A DNA stretch of 64,000 nt. It comes from Microbacterium saccharophilum (GTDB taxonomy: Bacteria; Actinomycetota; Actinomycetes; Actinomycetales; Microbacteriaceae). The position numbers and the translations under genes were made by a program. The DNA is taken from positions 104,445-168,444 of the forward strand of contig NZ_BKAH01000007.1 in assembly GCF_007992455.1 (NCBI RefSeq). The letters are read 5' to 3'. How positions within the stretch are numbered: the stretch's first letter is position 1; each line of letters opens with the position of its first letter. Below are positions 40,195 through 48,291 of the stretch, piece by piece. A model generated the notes under the pieces. That model had not been told where the DNA came from and did not search any database. It saw only the letters and a program-made list of their open reading frames with translations.

Positions 40195-41028
40195 TCACGC
40201 CGTGACGAAGTCGATGAGCTCCTCGACGCGGCCGAGCAGGGCGGGGTCGAGGTCCCGGTAGGAGTGCACGGCGCCGAGGATCCGCTGCCAGTTCCGGGCC
40301 AGGTCGGCGGGTGTCTCCGCCGGCCAGCCGAGGGCCCGGCTGACGCCCACCTTCCACTCGATGCCGCGCGGCACGTCCGGCCACCCGGCGATGCCGAGGG
40401 CCTTCGGGGTGACGCACTGCCACACGTCGACGTGCGGGTGCCCCACGATCCGGACGAAGCGGCCGTGCGGACCGCGCTCGACGGCCTGCGCGAGGCGTGT
40501 CTCCTTCGATCCCGGGACGAGGTGGTCCACGAGCACGCCGTACCGGCGCTCCGCGGACGGCGGGTCGTCGCGGAGGACGGCGTCGAGCAGGTCGACGCCC
40601 TGCAGGTACTCGACGACGACCCCCTCGACGCGCAGGTCGTCGCCCCACACCTTCTCCACCAGCTCCGCGTCGTGCTTGCCCTCGACGAGGATCCGCGACG
40701 CGCGGGCGACGCGGGCGCGCGCCTCCGGGGCGGCGAAGGAGCCGGATGCCGTGCGTGCCGGCGCTCGGGATGCCGCGGCCTTCGGCGCGGTCAGCTGCAC
40801 GGGCCTGCCCTCCAGCAGGAAGCCGCCGCCGAGCGGGAAGAGGCGGACGCGGCCGTGCCGGTCCTCGAGCTCCACGAGGCCGCTCTGCCACCCGGCCACC
40901 GCGCCGCAGAACCCGTCGGCGGCGACCTCCACGACGAGATCGCGGACGGCCTCGACGACCGGGACCACGGGACGTCCCGCCGTGCGCCAGCCGGGGGCGA
41001 GCACGTCGCCCGCGTATCGATCTTCCAT
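40195..41028 (-). CDS. DUF3097 protein (TOPRIM-like)
   Basis: 277 residues. Conserved actinobacterial DUF3097 family beginning MEDRYAGDVLAPGWR. The middle contains RILVEGKHDAELVEKVWG and YGVLVDHLVPGSKE, resembling the Glu and Asp-x-Asp-type sites of a TOPRIM fold, so a nucleic-acid role is plausible but unproven. Its ATG has a GGAGG site; TAGGCT about 19 bases upstream is a probable -10. It is upstream of trmB on the same strand with 35 bases between. Confidence 0.85.
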   Translation of the reverse strand: MEDRYAGDVLAPGWRTAGRPVVPVVEAVRDLVVEVAADGFCGAVAGWQSGLVELEDRHGRVRLFPLGGGFLLEGRPVQLTAPKAAASRAPARTASGSFAAPEARARVARASRILVEGKHDAELVEKVWGDDLRVEGVVVEYLQGVDLLDAVLRDDPPSAERRYGVLVDHLVPGSKETRLAQAVERGPHGRFVRIVGHPHVDVWQCVTPKALGIAGWPDVPRGIEWKVGVSRALGWPAETPADLARNWQRILGAVHSYRDLDPALLGRVEELIDFVTA

Positions 41029-41190
41029 GTGAGCCTCCGAACGCGTGAGCCTAACCCGGCGCCGCGTGGCCCCCGCCGAGCCACGCGCGGGATGCGCGGG
41101 AACGGTCTGCGCCGAGCTATCGCCTCATGCGAACCGGGGAATAGACTCGCGGAGGGGGCGGCCTCCGTGCCCCCGGAGGAGGATCCACCG

Positions 41191-43218
41191 ATGCGATCGC
41201 GATGGGCTCTGGCGCTCACTGCCGCACTGGCGATCGTCGTGGGCGGCACTGCCGGCGCCGCGCTCGCGACCGGCCCCGTCTCCCTGGGGGCGACGCGTGT
41301 CCTCGACGACGCCGGCGTGCTGTCGGCGGCCGAGGAGGGCGAGGTGCAGCAGCGCTCCGAGCAGCTGTCCGCGGCATCGGGCGTGGACCTCTGGGTGGTC
41401 TACGTCGACGTGTTCACGGACCCGGCCAACCCCGAGGCCTGGGCGACCCGGACGGCGGAGGACAACGGCCTCGGCCCGAACCAGTACCTCCTCGCGATCG
41501 CGACCGAGGGGCGCACGTTCTATCTCTCCGGCGACTCGGCGGGTCCCGTCGACTTCGCGGCTCTCGGCACCATCGAGCAGCAGCGCATCCGGCCCGCCCT
41601 GGGCTCGGGAGACTGGGCGGGCGCGGGCATCGCGGCCGCCGACGGCCTCGAGAACGCCGTGGGCGGCGGCGACGGCGCTCCCGGGGCCGCGCCGGGCGGC
41701 GGCGGGTTCGGCGGCATCCTCGTCTTCCTGCTGATCGCCGCGGCGGTCATCGTCGTCATCTGGCTCATCGTGCGCGCACGCCGGAAGGGCACGGCCGTCG
41801 CCGGCGGCGCCGCGGGCCCGCAGGCCGTGGCCGCCGTTCCCACCGAGGAACTCGCCCGCCGCGCGGCATCCGCGCTCGTGCAGACCGACGACGCCGTCAA
41901 GACCAGCGAGCAGGAGCTCGGGTTCGCTCGCGCCCAGTTCGGCGACGCCGCGGCGGCCGAGTTCGAGGAGACCCTCACGCGCGCGAAGGCGATGCTCGAG
42001 CAGGCGTTCTCCCTGCAGCAGCAGCTCGACGACGAGGTACCCGACACCGAGCAGGACGTCCGGGCGTGGAACACGCAGATCCTGGAACTGTGCGAGACGG
42101 CGAACGCCGAGCTGGACGAGAAGGCCGAGGCGTTCGACGAGCTGCGCAAGCTCGAGCAGAACGCGCCGGAAGCCCTCACCCGCGCGCAGGAGCTGAGGGC
42201 GACCGTCGCTGCGGGCATCGCCGAGGCGACCGAGCGCCTCGCCGCGCTGCAGACGACCTACGCCGCCGACGCGATCGCGACCGTCGCCGACAACCCGGCG
42301 CAGGCGCAGCAGCGCATCGCGTTCGCCGACGAGCGACTGACCGCCGCGGAGCAGGCCATCGGCTCCGGTGACGGCTCCGCGGCCGCCGTCAGCATCCGCG
42401 CCGCCGAGGAGGCGCTCGGCCAGGCGCGCATGCTCGAGGATGCCGTCACGAAGCTGCAGGCCGATCTCACGGCCGGCGAGCAGAACGCCGCGGCACTGAT
42501 CGCGGACCTCGAGAAGGACCTCGCGGCCGCCGGTGCGATGCCGGACCGGGACGGGCGCCTCGCCCCCGTCATCGCGTCCACGCGGCAGCAGGTCGATGCT
42601 GCGCGCAGCAACCTCACGGGTGCGCAGAAGCGTCCGCTCGGGGCGCTCGCGGCGCTCGAGGCCGCGAACACCGAGATCGACACCCTCCTCGCCGGCGTTC
42701 GCGACGCGCAGGCGCAGGCGCAGCGCGCGAGCCAGCTGCTCGGCCAGCAGCTCATGCAGGCCCAGGCGCAGGTGTCCGCCGCGGAGGACTTCATCACCTC
42801 GCGCCGCGGCGCGATCGGCGCGGAAGCCCGCACCCGGCTCGCGGAGGCCGGCGCCTCGCTCATGCAGGCGCAGCAGCTCGCCGCGAGCGACCCCGCACAG
42901 GCCCTGCAGTACGCGCAGCGCGCCAACGACCTCGCCGGGCAGGCCATCCAGTACGCGCAGAACGACGTCGGCGCCTTCTCCGGCGGTGGCGGACTCCTCG
43001 GCGGCGGCAACTCCGGTGGCGGCGGGAACATGATGGGCGCCGTCCTCGGCGGCATCGTGATCAACTCCCTCCTCGGCGGTGGCGGCGGCGGTATCTTCGG
43101 CGGGGGAGGCGGCCGCGGCGGCGGCGGCTTCGGCGGCGGCGGCTTCGGCGGCGGCATCGGCCCGGGCAGCTTCGGCGGCGGGGGCACGCGGGGCCGACGC
43201 GGAGGGGGCCGCTTCTGA
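41191..43218 (+). CDS. TPM-domain membrane protein with coiled coil and Gly-rich tail
   Basis: 675 residues. Signal peptide 1-26, extracellular TPM domain about 30-155 (RVLDDAGVLSAAEEGEV, FYLSGDSAGPV), Gly-rich linker, membrane helix 174-195, then a long cytoplasmic Ala/Gln/Glu helical region (about 215-590) and a Gly/Phe tail with GGGFGGG repeats ending RRGGGRF. TPM domains occur in photosystem repair and membrane-stress proteins. The ATG has an excellent GGAGGAGGAT site. The next gene is pspA, 82 bases downstream, so a joint role in envelope stress is likely. Confidence 0.88.
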   Translation: MRSRWALALTAALAIVVGGTAGAALATGPVSLGATRVLDDAGVLSAAEEGEVQQRSEQLSAASGVDLWVVYVDVFTDPANPEAWATRTAEDNGLGPNQYLLAIATEGRTFYLSGDSAGPVDFAALGTIEQQRIRPALGSGDWAGAGIAAADGLENAVGGGDGAPGAAPGGGGFGGILVFLLIAAAVIVVIWLIVRARRKGTAVAGGAAGPQAVAAVPTEELARRAASALVQTDDAVKTSEQELGFARAQFGDAAAAEFEETLTRAKAMLEQAFSLQQQLDDEVPDTEQDVRAWNTQILELCETANAELDEKAEAFDELRKLEQNAPEALTRAQELRATVAAGIAEATERLAALQTTYAADAIATVADNPAQAQQRIAFADERLTAAEQAIGSGDGSAAAVSIRAAEEALGQARMLEDAVTKLQADLTAGEQNAAALIADLEKDLAAAGAMPDRDGRLAPVIASTRQQVDAARSNLTGAQKRPLGALAALEAANTEIDTLLAGVRDAQAQAQRASQLLGQQLMQAQAQVSAAEDFITSRRGAIGAEARTRLAEAGASLMQAQQLAASDPAQALQYAQRANDLAGQAIQYAQNDVGAFSGGGGLLGGGNSGGGGNMMGAVLGGIVINSLLGGGGGGIFGGGGGRGGGGFGGGGFGGGIGPGSFGGGGTRGRRGGGRF

Positions 43219-43300
43219 GCGCGGCGCCGCACACATCCCAGAAGGTGACATGGACTTCCGACGACAACTGAAGAAACTTCCCGCTAGGAAAGGAAAACCG

Positions 43301-44038
43301 ATGGCAAAGCAGTCCATCTTCGGACGCATCTCGACCCTGATGAAGGCGAACATCAACGCCCTCCTCGACTCGGCCGAGGACCCGGAAAAGATGCTCGATC
43401 AGCTCGTGCGCGATTACACGAACAACATCGCCGACGCCGAGGCCGCGATCGCCGAGACGATCGGCAACCTGCGCCTCCTCGAGCGCGACCACGAGGAGGA
43501 CCGGAAGGCCGCCGTGGAGTGGGGCAACAAGGCCCTCGCGGCGAGCAAGAAGGCCGACGAGCTCCGCTCGGCCGGCAACACGGCCGACGCCGACAAGTTC
43601 GACAACCTCGCGAAGATCGCGCTGCAGCGTCAGATCGGCGAGGAGAACGAGGTGCGCGCGATCGCGCCCTCCATCGCCGCGCAGACCGAGGTCGTCGAGA
43701 AGCTCAAGGACGGCCTCAACGGCATGAAGGGCAAGCTCGAGCAGCTGCGCTCGAAGCGCTCCGAGCTGCTCGCCCGCGCGAAGACCGCGGAGGCCCGGAA
43801 CAAGGTCCACGACGCCGTCAAGTCGATCGACGTGCTCGACCCGACCAGCGAGCTCGGCCGCTTCGAGGACAAGGTCCGACGCCAGGAGGCCCTCGCCGCC
43901 GGCAAGCAGGAGCTCGCCGCCTCGTCGCTGGACGCGCAGTTCAACCAGCTCGAGGACGTCGGGGAGCTCACCGAGGTCGAAGCCCGCCTCGCGGCGCTGA
44001 AGACCGGGGGCACCCCCGCCCCGGCGATCGAGCAGTAA
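43301..44038 (+). CDS. pspA: PspA/IM30 family envelope-stress protein
   Basis: 245 residues, almost entirely helical. The conserved N-terminus MAKQSIFGRISTLMKANINA is the amphipathic membrane-binding helix, followed by DSAEDPEKMLDQLVRDY, diagnostic for PspA/Vipp1. It forms ESCRT-III-like rods that support damaged membranes. The ATG at 43301 with AAAGGAAAA is preferred over an in-frame ATG at 43250. Partner of the TPM-domain protein upstream; a 14-bp terminator hairpin follows. Confidence 0.95.
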   Translation: MAKQSIFGRISTLMKANINALLDSAEDPEKMLDQLVRDYTNNIADAEAAIAETIGNLRLLERDHEEDRKAAVEWGNKALAASKKADELRSAGNTADADKFDNLAKIALQRQIGEENEVRAIAPSIAAQTEVVEKLKDGLNGMKGKLEQLRSKRSELLARAKTAEARNKVHDAVKSIDVLDPTSELGRFEDKVRRQEALAAGKQELAASSLDAQFNQLEDVGELTEVEARLAALKTGGTPAPAIEQ

Positions 44039-44060
44039 TCGGCGCGAGCCGTCCCACCGT

Positions 44061-44092
44061 GGCACGGCGCCGACTCCGGTCGGCGCCGTGCC
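44061..44092 (+). terminator. Terminator of the TPM-pspA unit
   Basis: A perfect 14-bp stem GGCACGGCGCCGAC with its complement and a 4-base loop, 22 bases after the pspA stop. Confidence 0.8.
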
Positions 44093-44114
44093 CACCCGCC
44101 TCGAGAGGCTGCGC

Positions 44115-44942
44115 ATGACCCGGTTCGTCGTGGTTCCGCAATGGCAGGGCTCGCCGGCCGCGCGCGCGATGCTGCTCATCGACGGCGCGGAGGCGATCGC
44201 AGGCGACCTGCCCCGCGCCTCCTCCACGCGCATCGACGTCCCGCTGGAGGCCGGCGAATCGCTCGGCAGCCCGGTCCGGCGCCTGAGTTCGCTCACGCGC
44301 ATCCGCGACCTCGTGGCCGCCGAGCTCGCCGACCGCGCCGAGTCCGATGGCGACCAGCCGACGGTCGTGATCGGCGGCGACTGCGGCGTCGCGGTGCCGG
44401 CGGTCGCCCACGCGGCCACCCGGCATCCGGGGATGGCCGTCGTCTGGTTCGACGCGCACGGCGACCTGCACTCCCCCGACACCTCCCCCTCCGGCGCGTT
44501 CGCCGGCATGGCCCTGCGCGCCGTGTTCGGCGACGGTGAGCTCTCCGCCGGGGGCGCCGTCACCGCCGACCGCGTCATCCTGGCCGGCGCCCGCGAATTC
44601 GAGGACGCCGAAGCCGCACTCGTCGCCGCCACCGGGCTCCGCGTGCTCGGCGTCGCCGACCTCGCCGACCCGGAGGCCCTCGCCGACGCCGTCGCCGCAA
44701 CCGGCGCGGATGCCGTCTACATCCACGTCGACCTCGACGTGCTCGACCCGGCCGTCATGACCGGCCTCACCTCGGCCGTCCCGTTCGGGCTCGCCGTCGC
44801 CGATGTCACGGCGTCGATCGCCGCCCTGCGCGCGCGCCTGCCGCTGGCGGGCGCGTCGGTGTGCGGTTTCGCGCCCGCGACGCCGGCTGCCGCCGTCGAC
44901 GACCTCGGCAGCATCCTGCGCATCGTGGGCGCCCTCGCATGA
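44115..44942 (+). CDS. Arginase/agmatinase-fold hydrolase with altered metal site
   Basis: 275 residues. Ureohydrolase motifs: GGDCG (87-91), DAHGD (113-117) and DLDVLDP (206-212). Five of the six Mn ligands (D113, H115, D117, D206, D208) are present, but the first-motif histidine of GGDHS is cysteine (C90). The reaction may be hydrolysis of arginine, agmatine or a related guanidino or formimino compound; the change makes the substrate and metal use uncertain. The ATG has a GAGAGG site. The stop overlaps the next gene (ATGA). Confidence 0.85.
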   Translation: MTRFVVVPQWQGSPAARAMLLIDGAEAIAGDLPRASSTRIDVPLEAGESLGSPVRRLSSLTRIRDLVAAELADRAESDGDQPTVVIGGDCGVAVPAVAHAATRHPGMAVVWFDAHGDLHSPDTSPSGAFAGMALRAVFGDGELSAGGAVTADRVILAGAREFEDAEAALVAATGLRVLGVADLADPEALADAVAATGADAVYIHVDLDVLDPAVMTGLTSAVPFGLAVADVTASIAALRARLPLAGASVCGFAPATPAAAVDDLGSILRIVGALA

Positions 44943-45394
44943 TCGCGACACCGCCGGCCGGCTGGGAGGCCGCCGCCGAGCGGGCGGTCGCCCGCGGCGA
45001 ACGCCTCGACCGCGCCATCCCCTCGTTCCTGCTCGACTCCCCGATCAGTCGGCTCGGCTACTGGTGGGGCACCGCCGTCGGGTGGCTGTGGGGATCGCTG
45101 TGGTCCACGGGGCCGGTGCTCCGCCGCGGGGGCCTTCTCGTGTTCCGCGGCATGCCGTCCTGGACCTACGGCCGAGGCGGCGTGTGCGTCGGACGCTGCT
45201 ACCTGACGGGCGACGGCGTCCTCACCGAACGCATCCTCCGGCACGAGGCCGTGCACGCCGCGCAGTGGCGGCGCTACGGGTTCCTCATGCCGGTGCTGTA
45301 CCTCGTCGCCGGGCGCAACCCGCTGAAGAACCGGTTCGAGATCCTCGCGGGACTCGAAGACGGCAACTACGTGCCACGGACCACGGGACGCTGA
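44939..45394 (+). CDS. Small HEXXH-motif putative membrane-associated protein
   Basis: 151 residues. A hydrophobic Trp-rich region (40-60, YWWGTAVGWLWGSLW) precedes a zinc-protease-like HEAVH (102-106) and a possible third ligand E134 in NRFEILAGLEDGNY. I do not recognise a named family; related short proteins are annotated as hypothetical or Fe-S oxidoreductase in actinobacteria. Translationally coupled to the arginase-like gene. Whether it is a protease is inference from the motif. Confidence 0.7.
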   Translation: MIATPPAGWEAAAERAVARGERLDRAIPSFLLDSPISRLGYWWGTAVGWLWGSLWSTGPVLRRGGLLVFRGMPSWTYGRGGVCVGRCYLTGDGVLTERILRHEAVHAAQWRRYGFLMPVLYLVAGRNPLKNRFEILAGLEDGNYVPRTTGR

Positions 45395-45418
45395 GGACGC
45401 CGAGTCCCCACGCAGGCC

Positions 45419-45883
45419 CTACCGTGCGGACAGCAGGCCGAAGCGCTCGGGAGCGCTGATCGCGGACGCGTCGATGTGCAGTGCGCTGGTCAGATGGTCG
45501 ACGATGTCGGCCGTGCCCAGGAACCCGCCGAGCAGGTGGATGCGGGTCGCGTCGTCCTCGCGGCACAGCATCTCGTCCGCCCACGCCGTGACGGCGCGCG
45601 CCAGGGCTTCGCCGGGCGCGCAGGCGCGACCGGTCCCGGGCGCTCCGGAGCGCCGCGAGCGGTCGAGCCAGGTGACGGTCATCCGTGCCGGGGCCGCAAG
45701 ACGCCCGATCCAGCCGGCATCCGGCACCTCCACGAACACGCGGCCGGTCGAGCACAGCGGGAGCGTCGCGATCAGCGCCTCGAGTTCGGCGAGCGAGGAC
45801 TCGTCCGCCGTGATGAGGTGCTGGACGCGCGTGTGCTTGGACGCCCGGCAGGCGGCGGGGGTGTGCGCGGTGGAGCGGGACAT
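45419..45883 (-). CDS. SIP-domain protein (siderophore-interacting C-terminal domain), iron-regulated
   Basis: 154 residues. It matches the C-terminal NAD(P)H-binding SIP domain of siderophore-interacting reductases (segment VFVEVPDAGWIGRL, and EALARAVTAWADEML) but lacks the N-terminal FAD-binding half, so it is a stand-alone SIP domain. Probably helps reduce or handle ferric siderophore. Expression should be iron-controlled: a DtxR/IdeR-like box overlaps the -35 of a TATAGT promoter nine bases upstream of the ATG. Confidence 0.82.
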   Translation of the reverse strand: MSRSTAHTPAACRASKHTRVQHLITADESSLAELEALIATLPLCSTGRVFVEVPDAGWIGRLAAPARMTVTWLDRSRRSGAPGTGRACAPGEALARAVTAWADEMLCREDDATRIHLLGGFLGTADIVDHLTSALHIDASAISAPERFGLLSAR

Positions 45884-45892
45884 GATGCGACC

Positions 45893-45926
45893 ACTATACC
45901 CCGCGAGGAAGGGTTGCCTAACCTTG
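45893..45926 (-). promoter_or_regulatory. Iron-repressed promoter: TATAGT with overlapping DtxR/IdeR-like box
   Basis: On the minus strand CAAGGTTAGGCAACCCTTC (45908-45926) matches the DtxR/IdeR 19-mer at 15 of 19 positions by hand alignment, with core GGTTAGGCAACCC. It overlaps the -35 position (TTAGGC) of TATAGT (45893-45898, 17-base spacer), the classic arrangement for iron-bound repressor blocking. Confidence 0.72.
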
Positions 45927-45951
45927 GTCTGGGGGCGCGGCCGATGCGCCG

Positions 45952-46674
45952 TCAGCGCGAGGCGATGAGGACGCGCTGCAGCTCGACGATCTCGTCGTCG
46001 CCGAGGCCGTGCGCGCGGAGGAACTCCACGGGCGCCCCGAAGCGGGCCCGCAGGTCGTCGAGCACGCGGCGCATGGCGGGCGCGGGCGACCGGGTCGCGA
46101 GCTCCTCGAGGTGTCGCGCCTCGGGGTGCAGGCTCCGCAGGTAGGCGAGCACCCGCTCGTTGCGCTGCGCCGGCAGCAGCGCCTCGGTGCGCGCGTAGTC
46201 GGCCACGACGGCATCCTCGTCGACGCCCGCGGCAGCCAGTGCGAGCGCGACGGTCACGCCCGTGCGGTCCTTCCCGACGGTGCAGTGCACGAGCACCGGC
46301 TGGTCGGCGATCACGGCGCGCACCACCTCGACGATGCTCTCCCCCGCGCCGTCGACGAGGGAGCGGTACAGGTCGTCGAGGGTGAGGTCCTCGGCGAAGA
46401 AGGATGCCGTCGACCCCGCGAACAGGGGGATCCGGACCGTCTCGTGGCCGAGGTCGGCGAGCCGGGTCGGCTCCCACGCGACCTCGGCGTCGTCGCGGAG
46501 ATCCACGATGCGCCGCAGGCCCAGCCGCCGCAGCGTCTCCCGTCCCGCGGCGTCGACGCGGGCGAGGTTCCCGGACCGGAACAGCACGCCGGGACGCGTC
46601 GTCCCCCCGCTCGCAGGGAGGCCGCCGGTGTCCCGGAAGTTCAGGGCACCCGCGACGGTCAGCGGGTCCGTCAT
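45952..46674 (-). CDS. Tyrosine/lipid phosphatase (PtpB-like)
   Basis: 240 residues. The Cys-phosphatase loop is HCTVGKDRTG (130-139; Cys131, Arg137), preceded by FRSGNLARV and LRRIVDLR segments typical of the DSP-like tyrosine phosphatases that include mycobacterial PtpB. The lysine in the P-loop (GKDRT) fits phosphoinositide or phosphotyrosine activity. No signal peptide. The ATG overlaps the stop of the AhpD-like gene upstream (ATGA). Confidence 0.9.
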   Translation of the reverse strand: MTDPLTVAGALNFRDTGGLPASGGTTRPGVLFRSGNLARVDAAGRETLRRLGLRRIVDLRDDAEVAWEPTRLADLGHETVRIPLFAGSTASFFAEDLTLDDLYRSLVDGAGESIVEVVRAVIADQPVLVHCTVGKDRTGVTVALALAAAGVDEDAVVADYARTEALLPAQRNERVLAYLRSLHPEARHLEELATRSPAPAMRRVLDDLRARFGAPVEFLRAHGLGDDEIVELQRVLIASR

Positions 46675-47156
46675 GCCGGGTCCGCGATGGCCCCCCGCCG
46701 CGGCGGGACGGGGTACTTGCCCGCGATCGTGATGCGGTTGAAGGCGTTGATCGACACGAGGAGCCAGCTCAGCGCGACGTACTCCTGCTCGGAGAGGATG
46801 CCGCCGACGTGGTCGTAGACCTCATCGGGGATGCCGTCCTCGTGGATGTACACGTAGCACTCGGCGAGTTCGAGGGCGGCCCGCTCCCGGGCCGTGAAGA
46901 CACCGGAGTCGCGCCACGTCGCGATCTGCGCGATCTCGTCGGCCGTGAGCCCTGCCGCGACGGCCCGGTCGACGTGGATGCGGACGCAGTACGCGCACCC
47001 GTTCAGCTGAGAGGCATGGACGAGGGCGATCTCCTTCATCCGCGCGTCGATGCCGGCCTCTGCCGCGATCTCCCCGACGGTCTGCGAGAACGCCTCGAGC
47101 GCGTCGTACGCGGGACGAGCCGATCGGGACAGATGGACGCGGCGTTCCGGGGTCAT
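46671..47156 (-). CDS. Carboxymuconolactone decarboxylase / AhpD-like protein
   Basis: 161 residues from the ATG at 47156. AhpD-core signature ASQLNGCAYCVRIH contains the CxxCxxxH thiol pair, fitting alkylhydroperoxidase-type redox activity rather than the decarboxylase. The start is supported by TAGGGT seven bases upstream (leaderless). A GTG nine bases upstream, at 47165, overlaps that box and was rejected. Coupled to the phosphatase gene. Confidence 0.88.
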   Translation of the reverse strand: MTPERRVHLSRSARPAYDALEAFSQTVGEIAAEAGIDARMKEIALVHASQLNGCAYCVRIHVDRAVAAGLTADEIAQIATWRDSGVFTARERAALELAECYVYIHEDGIPDEVYDHVGGILSEQEYVALSWLLVSINAFNRITIAGKYPVPPRRGAIADPA

Positions 47157-47163
47157 GACGCCC

Positions 47164-47169
47164 ACCCTA
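47164..47169 (-). promoter_or_regulatory. -10 box of a leaderless promoter (AhpD-like gene)
   Basis: TAGGGT on the minus strand, seven bases before the ATG at 47156. Confidence 0.5.
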
Positions 47170-47225
47170 CCGACGGCATCCGGGAGAATGGATCGACCAT
47201 CGCCCCGTCACCCCGAGGATGCCGC

Positions 47226-48185
47226 GTGACCACGACCCCGTTCGACGAGTTCTCCTTCCTCCCCGCGCAGGCGGCCGGCATCGGGGTGACGGCGATCCCG
47301 CCGGTGCGCCGGGTGACGGCGCCGCTGCCGGACGGCCGGACGGTCAGCGCGCTGCAGTACGGCGACCCGGCCACCGGGGAGTTCCCGCCCCCTGCGGTCA
47401 CGCTCCTGCATGGCGCGGGACTGAACGCCCACACGTGGGACACGACGGTCCTCGCCCTCGGCCTGCCCGCGCTCGCCGTCGACCTGCCCGGGCACGGCGA
47501 CTCGTCGTGGCGTGCGGACGGCGCCTACACGGGCCGCGTGCTCGCGGCGGACCTCGCCGCGGTGCTCCCGGTGTGGGCGGCGTCGCCGCAGGTGCTCGTC
47601 GGCCAGTCGCTCGGCGGCCTGACCGCCGCGGCGCTGACCGCCGCGCACCCGGAGCTCGTGCGCCGACTCATCGTCGTCGACATCTCCCCGGGGCTCGACC
47701 CGAACGGCGGCGCCAGCCAGATCCGCGCGTTCTTCGCCGGCCCCACCGACTGGGCCTCGCGGGAGGAGCTCGTCGACCGCGCCCTCTCCTTCGGCCTCGG
47801 CGGGTCGCGGGAGGCGGCGACGCGCGGCGTGTTCCTCAACTCCCGCGTCCGCGAGGACGGGCGGGTGGAGTGGAAGCACCACTTGGCGCACCTCGCCCAC
47901 CTCCTGGCCGCCGACCGCGCGGCCGCGGCCGCGGCCGACAGTGCGGCGAGCGCGTCGGCCGGGGTGCTCTCCGCCGCCGGGTGGGACGACCTCGCGGCCG
48001 TGGCGGTCCCGGTCACCCTCATCCGCGGCGACCGCGGCTATCTCACCCCCGCCGACGTCGACGAGTACCGGCGGCGCCTGCCCGCCGCCGAGGTCATCAC
48101 GGTCGCGGCCGGGCACAACGTGCAGGAGGACCAGCCCGTCGAGCTCGGCGGACTCCTCGCGGCACGCGTTCATGACGCCGGATGA
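47226..48185 (+). CDS. Alpha/beta-fold hydrolase
   Basis: 319 residues. Oxyanion-hole HGAGLN, nucleophile elbow GQSLGG and C-terminal catalytic His in AAGHNVQED are present; the acid is probably the Asp of RGDRGYLTP. The substrate is unknown. The GTG at 47226 has GAGGAT seven bases upstream. It is divergent from the AhpD-like gene and followed by the ABC importer after about 106 bases. Confidence 0.87.
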   Translation: MTTTPFDEFSFLPAQAAGIGVTAIPPVRRVTAPLPDGRTVSALQYGDPATGEFPPPAVTLLHGAGLNAHTWDTTVLALGLPALAVDLPGHGDSSWRADGAYTGRVLAADLAAVLPVWAASPQVLVGQSLGGLTAAALTAAHPELVRRLIVVDISPGLDPNGGASQIRAFFAGPTDWASREELVDRALSFGLGGSREAATRGVFLNSRVREDGRVEWKHHLAHLAHLLAADRAAAAAADSAASASAGVLSAAGWDDLAAVAVPVTLIRGDRGYLTPADVDEYRRRLPAAEVITVAAGHNVQEDQPVELGGLLAARVHDAG

Positions 48186-48291
48186 CCCCGCAGCGGACGC
48201 GTCACCCTAGGCTGTTGTGCGCACCACGTCCGCAGACCCGCATCGGACAGCGATGATGCCGAGTCTGCACCTGCGAAAGGACCACCCCCGC

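Noticed and set aside
43250..43300. Earlier ATG of pspA
   Set aside because: It would add 17 residues ahead of the conserved amphipathic helix; ATG 43301 has a better ribosome site and the family N-terminus.
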